64,000 bases of DNA from positions 9,678-73,677 of the forward strand of contig URND01000003.1 of NCBI GenBank assembly GCA_900549105.1, in the 5' to 3' direction. Source of the stretch: an uncultured Eubacteriales bacterium (GTDB taxonomy: Bacteria > Bacillota > Clostridia > Lachnospirales > Lachnospiraceae). Positions 7,662 through 16,200 of this stretch are shown here, piece after piece (the first letter of the stretch is position 1; the number at the start of each line of letters is the position of its first letter). Below the pieces are notes generated by a model. That model made no database searches and was not told where the DNA came from. It worked only from the letters and a program-made list of their open reading frames with translations. Position numbers and translations under genes: made by a program.

Positions 7662-8075
7662 TTATACTGTTTTCCCTCTATGGGCTGTCTGTTTTGCCTC
7701 TCGAATCGTCTTAACGCCAAACAGGAAATACACCATATGGCAGACCCAGACTATGGCAAGGATCACGCAGGGAACGGTCAAGCCCTTTCGCCACATCATG
7801 AAGAAGCCGAAGCTCATCACAAGTGTCACCGTGAGAATAGTACCAGCCTTTGTCCGAACCGTCATCCCCTTCTTCTGCACAAAGGATTCCAGGTTCTTTT
7901 TATAGAGCTTCGTCCCCAGAAACCAGTCGTGAAGCTTTGGGGAGGAATTGGCAAAGCAGAATACCGTCAGCAGGAAAAACGGAAACGCGGGCAAAATGGG
8001 CAGGGCGATACCGATGCAGCCGACGCCCAACGAAATACAGCCCAAAATTAAAAAGAACAGTCGTTTCAGTTTCAT
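7662..8075 (-). CDS. DUF454 (YbaN-like) inner-membrane protein
   Basis: The 137-residue product has the DUF454 pattern: LFFLILGCISLGVGCIGIAL followed by PILPAFPFFLLTVFCFANSS, KLHDWFL and two more membrane helices. The start overlaps the stop of the cysteine-rich gene (ATGA). DUF454 proteins have no established function. Here it closes the HMA/ABC operon. Confidence 0.88.
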   Translation of the reverse strand: MKLKRLFFLILGCISLGVGCIGIALPILPAFPFFLLTVFCFANSSPKLHDWFLGTKLYKKNLESFVQKKGMTVRTKAGTILTVTLVMSFGFFMMWRKGLTVPCVILAIVWVCHMVYFLFGVKTIREAKQTAHRGKTV

Positions 8076-8413
8076 ATGCTTCTCTCCAATCTTCTCTTTT
8101 CTTTCTTCGTTTCAATCATATGGCGGATTGCCGCCACCGGATGATAGAATATCATTCTTGGGCCGGAAAAGCGCATAACCATGCGAATTTTTTCCCTCAT
8201 CTCCGGCTTGTAGCAGTGAACTTTGCAGTTGGAGCAAAATGTCTTGGTCTCCATGAAGGGACATTTGTCACTGCGCTGCCGGGCATATAAGTTCAGCGCG
8301 GCACATTCCGGGCACAGCGTGTCCTTGGTTCCATGATTCTTCCTACAATACAGGACAATCATCTGGGATACCATTTTCTTCTCCCGCTCCCGCTTGCTTT
8401 CGATGGATTTCAT
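8072..8413 (-). CDS. Nitrous oxide-stimulated promoter-family protein (cysteine-rich)
   Basis: The 113-residue product carries CRKNHGTKDTLCPECAAL, CPFMETKTFCSNCKVHCYKP and RMVMRFSGPRMIFYHPVAAI. These conserved cysteines and the FSGPRM segment match the family named nitrous oxide-stimulated promoter, probably a metal-binding protein of unknown role. Start and upstream ABC stop share one base (TGATG), so translation is coupled. Confidence 0.82.
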   Translation of the reverse strand: MKSIESKREREKKMVSQMIVLYCRKNHGTKDTLCPECAALNLYARQRSDKCPFMETKTFCSNCKVHCYKPEMREKIRMVMRFSGPRMIFYHPVAAIRHMIETKKEKRRLERSI

Positions 8414-10071
8414 CAGCTCATCCTCCCGTTCTCTACAGAATACACCGTATCCGCGATGCGCATGGTGGACTGCCGGTGGGATACCAGCAGCACCGTTTTA
8501 TCTTCTTTTTCTTCTTTCAGGGCTTTCAAAATCACCGCTTCATTCAGGCTGTCCAGATTACTCGTGGGTTCGTCTAACAGCAGGAAGGGCGCATTATGGA
8601 GAAACGCCCGTGCAAGGCCCAACCGCTGCCGTTCTCCGCCGGACAGGGTATCTCCCAGCTCGCCTACCGGGGTGTCGTAGCCCCGGGGCAAGGTCATAAT
8701 AAAATCATGAATGGATGCCTTCTTGCAGGCGGCAGTAATCTCTTCTTCGGTGGCATCCAGCCTGGCAATGCGAAGATTGTTCCGGATGCTGTCATGGAAC
8801 AGGTGGGTTTCCTGGGTCACAAAGCTTTCCATATTTCTCAAATTGACCGTGTTGATGGAGGAAATATCCCGGCCGGAGATTGTGACACGGCCCTTCTGCA
8901 CCTCCCAAAACCGCATGAACAGCTTCAACAGTGTGGACTTTCCGCTGCCGCTCCTGCCAACAATGCCGACGATTTTCTGCTTGGGAACAGTGATGGACAG
9001 GTGAGCCAGAATGGTTTCATTTCCATAGGAGAAGGTGACATGCTCCGCCGCCGCACCCTGGAAAGTGATTGGCGCCTGCCCGGCCACTTCCTCCACCACC
9101 GGGCTTTCTTCCAAAATATCCAGCACCCGGTTCCCGGCAGCAAAGGTATTTTGCAGGGTGCTGCCCAAAGCCGCCAGAGCCGACACCGGCCCAAAGGAGG
9201 AAAAAAGCGCCAGCGTTGGAATCAGCACGCCGTCAAAGCCCACAGCGCCTTTTCCGTACAGACTCGCCGATACAAACAGCATAACGAGGTCAAATAAAAG
9301 AATGAGCATGCCGGTGACAGCGGAGTTCCTTCCGGAAATTCTCTTCATCCGCTCCTCATCCCCGGAAAGAGCGTCGGTCTGGGCGTTCAACGCCGTCAGA
9401 CGCTTTTCTCCCTGCCCATATTGCAGCAGTTCCGGCAGACCCCGCAGGGAGTCCAGCAGGAAGGCGGACAGTTCCCCGGACTTGGTGCGAAACCGCAGTC
9501 CATCGTCCCTGCCGGCCTTGGAAACCGCCAATGGAACGGTAATTCCTACCGTAAGATACGCCGCCAATGCCAGAAGTCCCAGCGCCCAGTGATAGCTGCC
9601 GATAAACAGACACATCAAAATCGTAAACACAAATGCAATGGCCGCCGGGGAGATGGTATGAGCATAGAATACCTCCAGCAATTCAATATCCGAGGTAATG
9701 ACGCTGATCAGGTCGCCCTTGTCCCGGCCCTCCAGCTTGGCAGGGCACAGCCGCCGCAGGGCAAGAAACACCTTGTCCCGAATCAGGGCCAGCAGCTTAA
9801 AGGCGATAAAATGATTGCAGGCCTGCTCCCCGTAGCGAAGTCCTGCACGCAGCAGGGCAAAGGCCAGCACGCAGGCAAATACGGCTCCCAGGGAAAGGGG
9901 CGCGTCCAGCCCCAGAAGATTCAAAACCGCAAAGCCGCCGAAAATTGTAATGAAGGAGGCGCATAGATGCCCGATAAGGCCCATCAAAATCGCCAACACC
10001 ATATAGCCCGCCAATGGCCGCACCAATCCAATCAACCGTGCCATAACGGTAAAACCGCTCCGTTTTTTCAT
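8413..10071 (-). CDS. ABC exporter half-transporter, CydC-like (permease-ATPase)
   Basis: The 552-residue product has a six-helix type I exporter domain (about 1-300) and a C-terminal ATPase with Walker A GRSGSGKST, signature LSGGERQRLGLARA, Walker B FLLLDEPTSNLD and a switch His in SHRQ. It overlaps the upstream half-transporter by four bases, so the two probably form a heterodimer. CydDC exports cysteine or glutathione, but no cytochrome bd genes are near; the HMA and cysteine-rich neighbours suggest a metal, haem or thiol substrate. Confidence 0.9.
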   Translation of the reverse strand: MKKRSGFTVMARLIGLVRPLAGYMVLAILMGLIGHLCASFITIFGGFAVLNLLGLDAPLSLGAVFACVLAFALLRAGLRYGEQACNHFIAFKLLALIRDKVFLALRRLCPAKLEGRDKGDLISVITSDIELLEVFYAHTISPAAIAFVFTILMCLFIGSYHWALGLLALAAYLTVGITVPLAVSKAGRDDGLRFRTKSGELSAFLLDSLRGLPELLQYGQGEKRLTALNAQTDALSGDEERMKRISGRNSAVTGMLILLFDLVMLFVSASLYGKGAVGFDGVLIPTLALFSSFGPVSALAALGSTLQNTFAAGNRVLDILEESPVVEEVAGQAPITFQGAAAEHVTFSYGNETILAHLSITVPKQKIVGIVGRSGSGKSTLLKLFMRFWEVQKGRVTISGRDISSINTVNLRNMESFVTQETHLFHDSIRNNLRIARLDATEEEITAACKKASIHDFIMTLPRGYDTPVGELGDTLSGGERQRLGLARAFLHNAPFLLLDEPTSNLDSLNEAVILKALKEEKEDKTVLLVSHRQSTMRIADTVYSVENGRMS

Positions 10072-11804
10072 TGTGCGTCACCGTCCTTTCCGAAGTTTTC
10101 CAGCGTCTGCTGGGCGTTCCACAGCTTTTCATATACGCCGTGATTGTTTCGCAGCGCTTTATGGCTGCCGCTTTCCGAGATACAGCCTCGCTCCATCACA
10201 TAAATCTGGTCCGCTGCCGTCACATTTGCCAGCCGATGGGAAATAAGAATCACGGTTTTCTCATTTGCCAGAGTGTGAATCCGCTCCATAATGTCGTTTT
10301 CACTCTCCACATCGATGTTGGAGGTGGCTTCATCAAAGATATAGACCGGGCTGTCATGGAGCAGCGCCCGGGCCAGCGCCAGCCGCTGGCACTGACCGCC
10401 GGAGAGGTTGCCGCCTTTTTCCGTCAATCGGGTATCCAGCCCCTGCTCAGAGCGAAAAAAGTCTGCCAGGCGAACCTGTCCCAGCGCTGTCCACAGGGCT
10501 GCATCATCCGCATCCGGCTTGCCCATTTGCAGATTGTCCCGCACAGTTCCTTTAAACAGATAGCTTTGATGACCAATGTATGTAATTTCCCGCATCAGGC
10601 TGTTTTCATCGATTTCCCGCAGCTGCCTGCCGCCGATGGTCACGGAACCGGTATAGCCCTTGTTCCGCCCCATTAGGATAGAGGCTACTGTGGATTTTCC
10701 GCAGCCGGATTCTCCCACAATGGCGGTAAAGCTGCCAATAGGGAAGCGCAGATTGATTCCGTGGAGAATCTCCCGCTCCGGCTCATAGGAATAGGAGAGG
10801 TTTTCGCACACGATGTCCCCATGAGGACAGACAAGGCTTTTCTTCTCCGGCGCCGGCAGATCCAGCAGCCGAAAAATCTTGTCGCTGGCCGCCATCCCGT
10901 TCATAGCGATATGGAAAAAAGAGCCGAGCTGCCGCATGGGCAGGAAGAAATCCGCCGCAAGAAGAATAATCAGCAGGCAGCCCGTCAGGCTCACTCTCCC
11001 CGCCCGGTATTGGGTCGTCGCCAGAATGATTCCCAGGGCCGCGCCGCCATAGGCGATGAAGTCCATAATGGTGATGGAATTGAGCTGCATGGTCAGCACC
11101 TTCATGGTGATCTTTCGGAATTTCTCCGCTTCGGCGTTCATTTCCTTATGCTTAAATTCATCCGCCTGATAGATTTTCAAGGTGGTAAGGCCCTGCAAGT
11201 TTTCCAGGAAGGTGTCTCCCAGGGCGGTGTACTGCCCCCAATATTTGCCCAGCAGCTTTTTCGCCCAGGTCTGCACCGCCGCAATGGCAACAGGAATCAG
11301 CGGGACACAGATAAGAAGCACGATGGCAGAGGGCAGATTCACAAAGCTCAGATAAGCAAACAGTGTCAGCGGCGCCAGCATGGCATAGAAGAACTGGGGA
11401 AGGTATGCTCCAAAGTAGGTTTCCAACTGATCCACCCCTTCCACGGCCACCTGAATGACCTCCGAAGTTTTCACATTTTCCTGGTAAGCATTGCCTAACT
11501 CCAGGAGTTTAAAAAAAATCTTTTCCCGCAGCGTCTTTTTCACCGCCTTAGAAGAAAGATACCCCATCCGGGACGCCCCCAGCGTACAGGCAAAGCGCCC
11601 CCCGAGACAAAGCCCCGCCACGGCTCCCATCATTGCCAACTGCCTGGAATCGACCTTTCCGGAAAACAAAGCCGCCAGCAGGGAGGCAATGCCTGTCATC
11701 AGAACCATATTGGCCGCCAGTGAGCACCATTGCAGCGCCACATTCCCGGCAATGTATTTTTTACTCTCGCTGACCGTACCGATCAGCCGCTTGTTAATCA
11801 TCAT
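10068..11804 (-). CDS. ABC exporter half-transporter, CydD-like (permease-ATPase)
   Basis: I start it at the double ATG at 11804 (MMINKRLIGTVSESKKYIAG) because AAAGGAGACGGATAAA precedes it; a longer frame is unsupported. The 578-residue product has six membrane helices, Walker A GESGCGKST, signature LSGGQCQRLALARA and Walker B VYIFDEATSNID. It pairs with the downstream CydC-like subunit. See that entry for substrate limits. Confidence 0.9.
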   Translation of the reverse strand: MMINKRLIGTVSESKKYIAGNVALQWCSLAANMVLMTGIASLLAALFSGKVDSRQLAMMGAVAGLCLGGRFACTLGASRMGYLSSKAVKKTLREKIFFKLLELGNAYQENVKTSEVIQVAVEGVDQLETYFGAYLPQFFYAMLAPLTLFAYLSFVNLPSAIVLLICVPLIPVAIAAVQTWAKKLLGKYWGQYTALGDTFLENLQGLTTLKIYQADEFKHKEMNAEAEKFRKITMKVLTMQLNSITIMDFIAYGGAALGIILATTQYRAGRVSLTGCLLIILLAADFFLPMRQLGSFFHIAMNGMAASDKIFRLLDLPAPEKKSLVCPHGDIVCENLSYSYEPEREILHGINLRFPIGSFTAIVGESGCGKSTVASILMGRNKGYTGSVTIGGRQLREIDENSLMREITYIGHQSYLFKGTVRDNLQMGKPDADDAALWTALGQVRLADFFRSEQGLDTRLTEKGGNLSGGQCQRLALARALLHDSPVYIFDEATSNIDVESENDIMERIHTLANEKTVILISHRLANVTAADQIYVMERGCISESGSHKALRNNHGVYEKLWNAQQTLENFGKDGDAQ

Positions 11805-11818
11805 TTTATCCGTCTCCT

Positions 11819-11911
11819 TTACCCCAGCGCTACATCCAGCGCCAGCATCCATGTAAATCCCATACTAAAGCAAACCGTACCCAGATTGAAGGGATTAAGG
11901 CGCTTTTTCAC
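11819..11911 (-). CDS. Possible 30-residue membrane peptide
   Basis: A GTG at 11911 opens VKKRLNPFNLGTVCFSMGFT and continues WMLALDVALG to TAA at 11819, a basic start followed by one hydrophobic helix. It fills the gap between the HMA gene and the ABC gene, and its stop lies against the ABC ribosome binding site, which suggests coupling. Its own ribosome binding site is weak. It could be an accessory subunit or chance. Confidence 0.4.
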   Translation of the reverse strand: MKKRLNPFNLGTVCFSMGFTWMLALDVALG

Positions 11912-11923
11912 CTGTCCGGCCGT

Positions 11924-12178
11924 TTATTTCCGAAAGCCGAACAATCCTTTCTTCTCGTAATTTTCTTTACTGACTGCCAGCACACGATAGCCGGTGGGTT
12001 CAATGGCTGCGCGGAGCTGCTGCTCTGAGATGTCTGTCTCCGTCAGAATCACAGTCTCCCCTTTGCTGTGGGATGAGGTGACCTTTTTCACCGGAAAGGC
12101 TTTACGCACCGCATCGTTGACATGGCTTTCGCACATGCCGCACATCATTCCGTCAATTTTCAATGTAATTTTCAGCAT
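11924..12178 (-). CDS. HMA-domain heavy-metal-binding protein
   Basis: The 84-residue product begins MLKITLKIDGMMCGMCESHV, the HMA metal-binding loop M-x-C-x-x-C, followed by a betaalphabeta fold (DAVRKAFPVKKVTSSHSKGE, GYRVLAVSKE). Length and fold match copper-chaperone-like proteins. It is the first gene of the operon with the two ABC subunits (CAGGAGGAATAAAA upstream). It may deliver or sense a soft metal. Confidence 0.85.
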   Translation of the reverse strand: MLKITLKIDGMMCGMCESHVNDAVRKAFPVKKVTSSHSKGETVILTETDISEQQLRAAIEPTGYRVLAVSKENYEKKGLFGFRK

Positions 12179-12195
12179 TTTTATTCCTCCTGTAT

Positions 12196-12211
12196 GTTAG
12201 TTATTACTAAC
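12196..12211 (-). promoter_or_regulatory. Palindromic operator before the HMA/ABC operon
   Basis: GTTAGTTATTACTAAC has six-base perfect arms and sits just upstream of the HMA ribosome binding site. The GTTAG/CTAAC arms recall DtxR/IdeR-type iron or manganese operators, but the spacing differs, so the regulator is not assigned. Confidence 0.5.
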
Positions 12212-12228
12212 CTGTATTTCTGAAAAAG

Positions 12229-12256
12229 GCCGCTCCGCAGAAGTGAGCGGCTTTTT
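12229..12256. terminator. Rho-independent terminator, likely bidirectional
   Basis: GCCGCTC (12229-12235) pairs with GAGCGGC (12245-12251), with T runs on both strands. It ends the DUF606 transcript and insulates the HMA operon. Confidence 0.65.
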
Positions 12257-12363
12257 CTATTTCGGTCATATTGTATCAAATGCATCACCAACTGTCAAGA
12301 TACCTTCCATGTCAAACCTGATATTCATGCGCTCACTTCTTATGATAACGCATTCATCTATTC

Positions 12364-12798
12364 TCACGACTGCCATTTAAAAATAAAAATTCCCACAACC
12401 GCAACAATCATCCCAATCAGTTTTGACCACTGGAAATCCACCTTCTCCATGCCAAAAAGGCCAAAAAGCTCAATCAGATAAGCAACGGCCAACTGGGAAA
12501 CAACAATAATCAACGCAGATTTGGCCGGGCCAAGCTGGTCCATACTCAAAATAACTGTCAGAGTAATAAAGGCGCCGATGACACCGCCGAGAAGCATATA
12601 TTTGGAGTCCACCTGGAATAAAGTTCCAAAAGACCGGCGCTCTTTAATAGCCCATGCTCCGAGACAGACAACAAGCGCTGTTCCCTGAACCCAACTGTTT
12701 GCTACCCAAAGACTTGTCTGTTTTGTCAGCCCTGTATTAAATACTCCCTGTATACTCATTAATGCACCTGAAATTAAAGCAATCAGCCATCCCCACAT
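12364..12798 (-). CDS. DUF606 (YdcZ-like) membrane transporter of the DMT group
   Basis: I start at the ATG at 12798 (MWGWLIALISGALMSIQGVF) with AGGAGAG six bases upstream; two earlier starts are less well placed. The 144-residue product has about five helices and the FNTGL...WVQG pattern of DUF606 proteins, usual length about 145. Substrate unknown; small multidrug-like export is inferred from the superfamily. Confidence 0.82.
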   Translation of the reverse strand: MWGWLIALISGALMSIQGVFNTGLTKQTSLWVANSWVQGTALVVCLGAWAIKERRSFGTLFQVDSKYMLLGGVIGAFITLTVILSMDQLGPAKSALIIVVSQLAVAYLIELFGLFGMEKVDFQWSKLIGMIVAVVGIFIFKWQS

Positions 12799-12890
12799 AA
12801 TCATCTCTCCTGTTCTTATTTTTCCCATTCGGACATTCACATGAATATAGTATACGCCGGAGAGAAATCTTTATTCACCGATAATGTCAG

Positions 12891-12943
12891 AAAAAACAGC
12901 TCTGCTCAGAATGTCCTCTGACATTTCCGGGCAAAGCTGTTTT
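12891..12943 (-). terminator. Rho-independent terminator
   Basis: On the minus strand AAAACAGCTTTGC pairs with GCAGAGCTGTTTT, with an inner ATGTCA...GGACAT stem, then a T run. It ends the PD-(D/E)XK gene. Confidence 0.65.
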
Positions 12944-12948
12944 AATCA

Positions 12949-13890
12949 TTACTTTTTCAATTCCTCATAAATTTGCTCATCACTCATTTTCGGGCACCGA
13001 TGAATCACTTCCATAATCCGCCCTACAAGTTCCGAACCTTCTTCAAGCATATCCGCCGCTTCTAAAGCAGATATCCCTTTATCTACTTTTTTTCTTACCT
13101 GAGAAATCAGTCTCTGCATATCCCCTTCGGCACGCCCTTCCTGAAGTCCCTCCCGGAGACCCTCCTGGCGTCCCTCTTGGCGTCCCTCTTGAAGTCCTTC
13201 TTGGCGTCCCTCTTGAAGACCTTCTTGGCGTCCTTCTTCCATTTTTTCCTGGTATTTAATATACAGAGTCATGTACTCTCGCCTCCATTCCAAATTGGCC
13301 TTTGCCTTTTTTACTTCCCTGTCCAACATCACAATAAAATCATTTTCTGTTTTCCGCTTTTGATTTACATATGCCAAAAAAGCTTTTAAATTGGAATTCA
13401 GATTTGCAGCGTCGCCTTTAGAATTCAAAAACACCTTCAGGGTTTCGTCCCCTAAAGCAATTTCCGTATCCTCAATACAGCGATTTTCAAAAGTGTATAT
13501 ACACCGGTTTTTCCCAAATAAATCAAAATTACATATAAAAATAACATAACTTCGATTTAATTTCGAATAGTACTCACCTTTCTCAATGAGTTCCAAATCA
13601 ATCATGCCCTGATAATAGCGGCTCCGTTTCGGAAGGTTATCCCTTTTCACGGGCTGCATCTCGATGTTATATACCGTATTGTTCCCATCCTTTACATAAA
13701 CATCCAATCGGACGCTTTTCGCATCCAATGACATGTCAATCGTTTTCTGCTCTTCCAGATAATCAATACGGTCTACCTCGATATTCAGAATAGCCTCTAT
13801 CGTCCGCTTGCATAATTCAGGATTTCTCATCACCTTTCCAAAGAGAAAATCATCTGTGATTTCCAGTTCCTCCCATTTTTTTGTACTCAT
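12949..13890 (-). CDS. Rpn/PD-(D/E)XK nuclease-family transposase-like protein
   Basis: Start at 13890 (MSTKKWEELEITDDFLFGKV) with AAGGAGAGAAGTAC upstream; 313 residues. The N-terminal 230 residues match the PD-(D/E)XK nuclease-family transposase group: FGKVMRNPELCKRTIEAILN, SVRLDVYVKDGNNTVYNIEM(Q), YYQGMIDLELIEKG. The DV...EMQ pattern holds the catalytic residues. A tract of EGLQEGRQ-like four-residue repeats (DNA about 13120-13235) precedes a short C-terminal helix, also usual in this family. Such proteins are linked to recombination or DNA cleavage; no mobility is seen here. Confidence 0.85.
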   Translation of the reverse strand: MSTKKWEELEITDDFLFGKVMRNPELCKRTIEAILNIEVDRIDYLEEQKTIDMSLDAKSVRLDVYVKDGNNTVYNIEMQPVKRDNLPKRSRYYQGMIDLELIEKGEYYSKLNRSYVIFICNFDLFGKNRCIYTFENRCIEDTEIALGDETLKVFLNSKGDAANLNSNLKAFLAYVNQKRKTENDFIVMLDREVKKAKANLEWRREYMTLYIKYQEKMEEGRQEGLQEGRQEGLQEGRQEGRQEGLREGLQEGRAEGDMQRLISQVRKKVDKGISALEAADMLEEGSELVGRIMEVIHRCPKMSDEQIYEELKK

Positions 13891-14032
13891 GTACTTCTCT
13901 CCTTTTTCCCACGTTCCTATTTTCCATCTTTTGTATATCGGGAGTGTCTCTTTGGTCAATTATTCAATTTATCTTTTGTCTATCCAAATGGATATATTTA
14001 TATTATATTCCATACCCTGTCTAAAGTAAATA

Positions 14033-14080
14033 AAAACAGCTCTGGGTTCAAAGAATAACCTTTGCTCCCAAAACTGTTTT
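14033..14080 (-). terminator. Terminator after argD
   Basis: On the minus strand AAAACAGTTTTGGGAG and CCCAGAGCTGTTTT pair around an inner CAAAG/CTTTG stem, followed by T-rich sequence. It closes the argCJBD operon. Confidence 0.6.
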
Positions 14081-14086
14081 CCTTTT

Positions 14087-15277
14087 TTATACTTCCTCGA
14101 GACATTCCTCAAGAATATGTATCGTTTCATCGACATTTTCTTTTGTTATCACCAGCGGCGGCACAAAACGGATAATGTGTGTTCCGGCTGAAATGATAAG
14201 CAGTCCCTTTTCCAGCGCCTTATTAATATATGGGCTGACCGGGACATTAAATTCCAGACCCCGCATCAATCCAAGGCCCCGGGTTTCTTTTAATATATCG
14301 TATTTTTCAACTAATTCACAAAGTTTTGCATCGAGATAGGCAGAAACTTCATTGACATTCGCCAGGATGCCGCGGCTTTCAAACATATCGAATACTTTGC
14401 TCACAGCCGTCGTTACAAATGGATTTCCTCCATAGGTGGAGCCATGGTCCCCCGGTTCCAGCGCCGTTTCCGCTTTTTCTCCGACAACAAAGGCTCCCAC
14501 CGGGACACCGCATCCCAATGCTTTTGCGGAGGTCATCACATCCGGAAGGACATCGTAGTGCTGATAAGCAAACATTTTTCCGGTCCGGCCCATACCGCAC
14601 TGAACTTCATCCAAAATAAGCAGAATATCTTTTTCATCACAAATTTTTCGGATGCCCTGAATAAATTCCTTATCTGCCGGGTAGATTCCACCCTCGCCCT
14701 GCACTGCTTCAAAGATAATGGCGCAGGTTTTATCTGTTATTTTAGACTTTACATCTTCCAGATTATTAAATTCCGCAAAAACCACATTGCCGATTCCCGG
14801 CTGAAAGGCTTCACGATAATGGGCATTTCCTGTCACTGAGAGGGCTCCCATGCTCCGTCCATGGAAGGAGTGTTCCATGGCAATAATCTCATGATCCGTT
14901 GTCCCATCTTTTTTAAAGGCGTATTTCCGCGCCGCTTTAATCGCGCCTTCAATGGCCTCCGTGCCGCTGTTGGTAAAAAAGCCCCGCTTGAGGCCGCTGG
15001 CCTTTACCAGTTTATGGGCCGCATCTGCCATCGGCTTTGTATAATAAAGATTGGAAATGTGCATTAATTTATCAATCTGATTTTTCAAAGCCTCTTTATA
15101 TTCTTCCACATTGTAGCCAAAGGCATTGACGGCAATACCCGCTGCAAAATCCAGATATTTTTTTCCATCGGTATCATAGAGATAAACGCCGTCGCCATGG
15201 TCAAAAGCTACCGGAAAACGATTATAGGTATGAATAATTGCAGATTCCGCGTATTCTTTAAATTCATTCGTCACCAT
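14087..15277 (-). CDS. argD: Acetylornithine aminotransferase
   Basis: The 396-residue product is a class III PLP aminotransferase: FTNSGTEAIEGAIKAARKYA, HSFHGRSMGALSVTG, LILDEVQCGMGRTGKMFAYQ, and the PLP lysine in TSAKALGCGVPVGAF. It converts N-acetylglutamate semialdehyde to N-acetylornithine. The start overlaps argB by 14 bases. Last gene of argCJBD. Some ArgD enzymes also act in lysine synthesis. Confidence 0.95.
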   Translation of the reverse strand: MVTNEFKEYAESAIIHTYNRFPVAFDHGDGVYLYDTDGKKYLDFAAGIAVNAFGYNVEEYKEALKNQIDKLMHISNLYYTKPMADAAHKLVKASGLKRGFFTNSGTEAIEGAIKAARKYAFKKDGTTDHEIIAMEHSFHGRSMGALSVTGNAHYREAFQPGIGNVVFAEFNNLEDVKSKITDKTCAIIFEAVQGEGGIYPADKEFIQGIRKICDEKDILLILDEVQCGMGRTGKMFAYQHYDVLPDVMTSAKALGCGVPVGAFVVGEKAETALEPGDHGSTYGGNPFVTTAVSKVFDMFESRGILANVNEVSAYLDAKLCELVEKYDILKETRGLGLMRGLEFNVPVSPYINKALEKGLLIISAGTHIIRFVPPLVITKENVDETIHILEECLEEV

Positions 15278-16166
15278 TATAATACCGTCCTTCCCCCTGA
15301 CTTAAAATTGCCGTACCGATACCGCGGTTCGTAAAGATTTCCAAAAGGAGACAATGAGGAATCCGTCCATCCATGATGTGGACACGGGAAACTCCGTTAT
15401 CAATAGCGTCAATACAGTTATTTAACTTCGGAAGCATACCGCCGCCGATAAAGCCATCGTCAATCAGCCCATGGGCGTCTTCAATAGTCAGCTCAGAAAT
15501 AAGTGTAGACTTGTCCTCCGGGTCTTTATAAACCCCTTCAATATCTGTCAGGAAAGCCAGTTTTTCCGCATTGACCGCCTTGGCGATAGCGCAGGCCGCA
15601 TCGTCCGCATTAATATTGTAAGTATTAAATTCCTTGTCCAAACCGATTGGGCACACTATCGGAAGGAAATCCTTTTCCAGCAAATCATAGAGAACCTTTG
15701 GATTAACCTCCGTAATCTCGCCGACAAAACCGATATCTTTACCATCCGAATATTTCTTTTCAACCGTTAAAAGACCGCCGTCCTTACCGCTGATGCCCAC
15801 CGCTTTGACGCCAAGCTCCTGCACCATCTGGACAAGACTCTTATTGACTTTATTTAAAACCATCTCGGCAATTTCCATCGTATCTTCATCGGTCACACGC
15901 AGGCCATTGATAAACCGGGGTTCCATCCCCACCTTGCCGACCCACCGGCTGATTTCCTTACCGCCGCCATGAACAATGATTGGTTTAAATCCAACCAGCT
16001 TCAGCAATGTCACATCCTGAATCACCTGTTTTTTCAGCGTTTCATCCACCATGGCACTGCCGCCGTATTTGACGACAATAATCCGCCGGTTAAACCGCTG
16101 TATATATGGAAGCGCTTCAATAAGTACCTCCGCTTTCTCAAGATATTTATCCATATCTGTACCCAT
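15264..16166 (-). CDS. argB: Acetylglutamate kinase
   Basis: Start at ATG 16166 (TTAGGAGTGAATAAA upstream), 300 residues. The amino-acid-kinase signatures VVKYGGSAM, IVHGGGKEISRW and the NADDAACAIAKAVNAEKLAF segment are present. The extra N-terminal helix (ALPYIQRFNRR) is the mark of arginine-inhibited, hexameric NAGK, which fits the acetyl-recycling pathway indicated by argJ. It phosphorylates N-acetylglutamate. Confidence 0.95.
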   Translation of the reverse strand: MGTDMDKYLEKAEVLIEALPYIQRFNRRIIVVKYGGSAMVDETLKKQVIQDVTLLKLVGFKPIIVHGGGKEISRWVGKVGMEPRFINGLRVTDEDTMEIAEMVLNKVNKSLVQMVQELGVKAVGISGKDGGLLTVEKKYSDGKDIGFVGEITEVNPKVLYDLLEKDFLPIVCPIGLDKEFNTYNINADDAACAIAKAVNAEKLAFLTDIEGVYKDPEDKSTLISELTIEDAHGLIDDGFIGGGMLPKLNNCIDAIDNGVSRVHIMDGRIPHCLLLEIFTNRGIGTAILSQGEGRYYNGDE

Positions 16167-16200
16167 TTTATTCACTCCTAACTAAAACAAACGCCTATCC

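Noticed and set aside
8596..9592. Several plus-strand frames of 97-233 codons opposite the ABC genes
   Set aside because: They are GC-driven shadows of the ABC transporter reading frames with low-complexity, Pro/Arg-rich translations.
8413..11804. Naming the ABC pair cydD and cydC
   Set aside because: Sequence style fits, but there are no cytochrome bd genes and the operon partners are metal- or cysteine-related, so only a CydDC-like label is supported.
13120..13250. Short regularly spaced repeats that at first look like a CRISPR array
   Set aside because: The repeats are contiguous, keep a reading frame and encode EGLQ/EGRQ units; no unique spacers. The same reasoning applies to 38715-38800.
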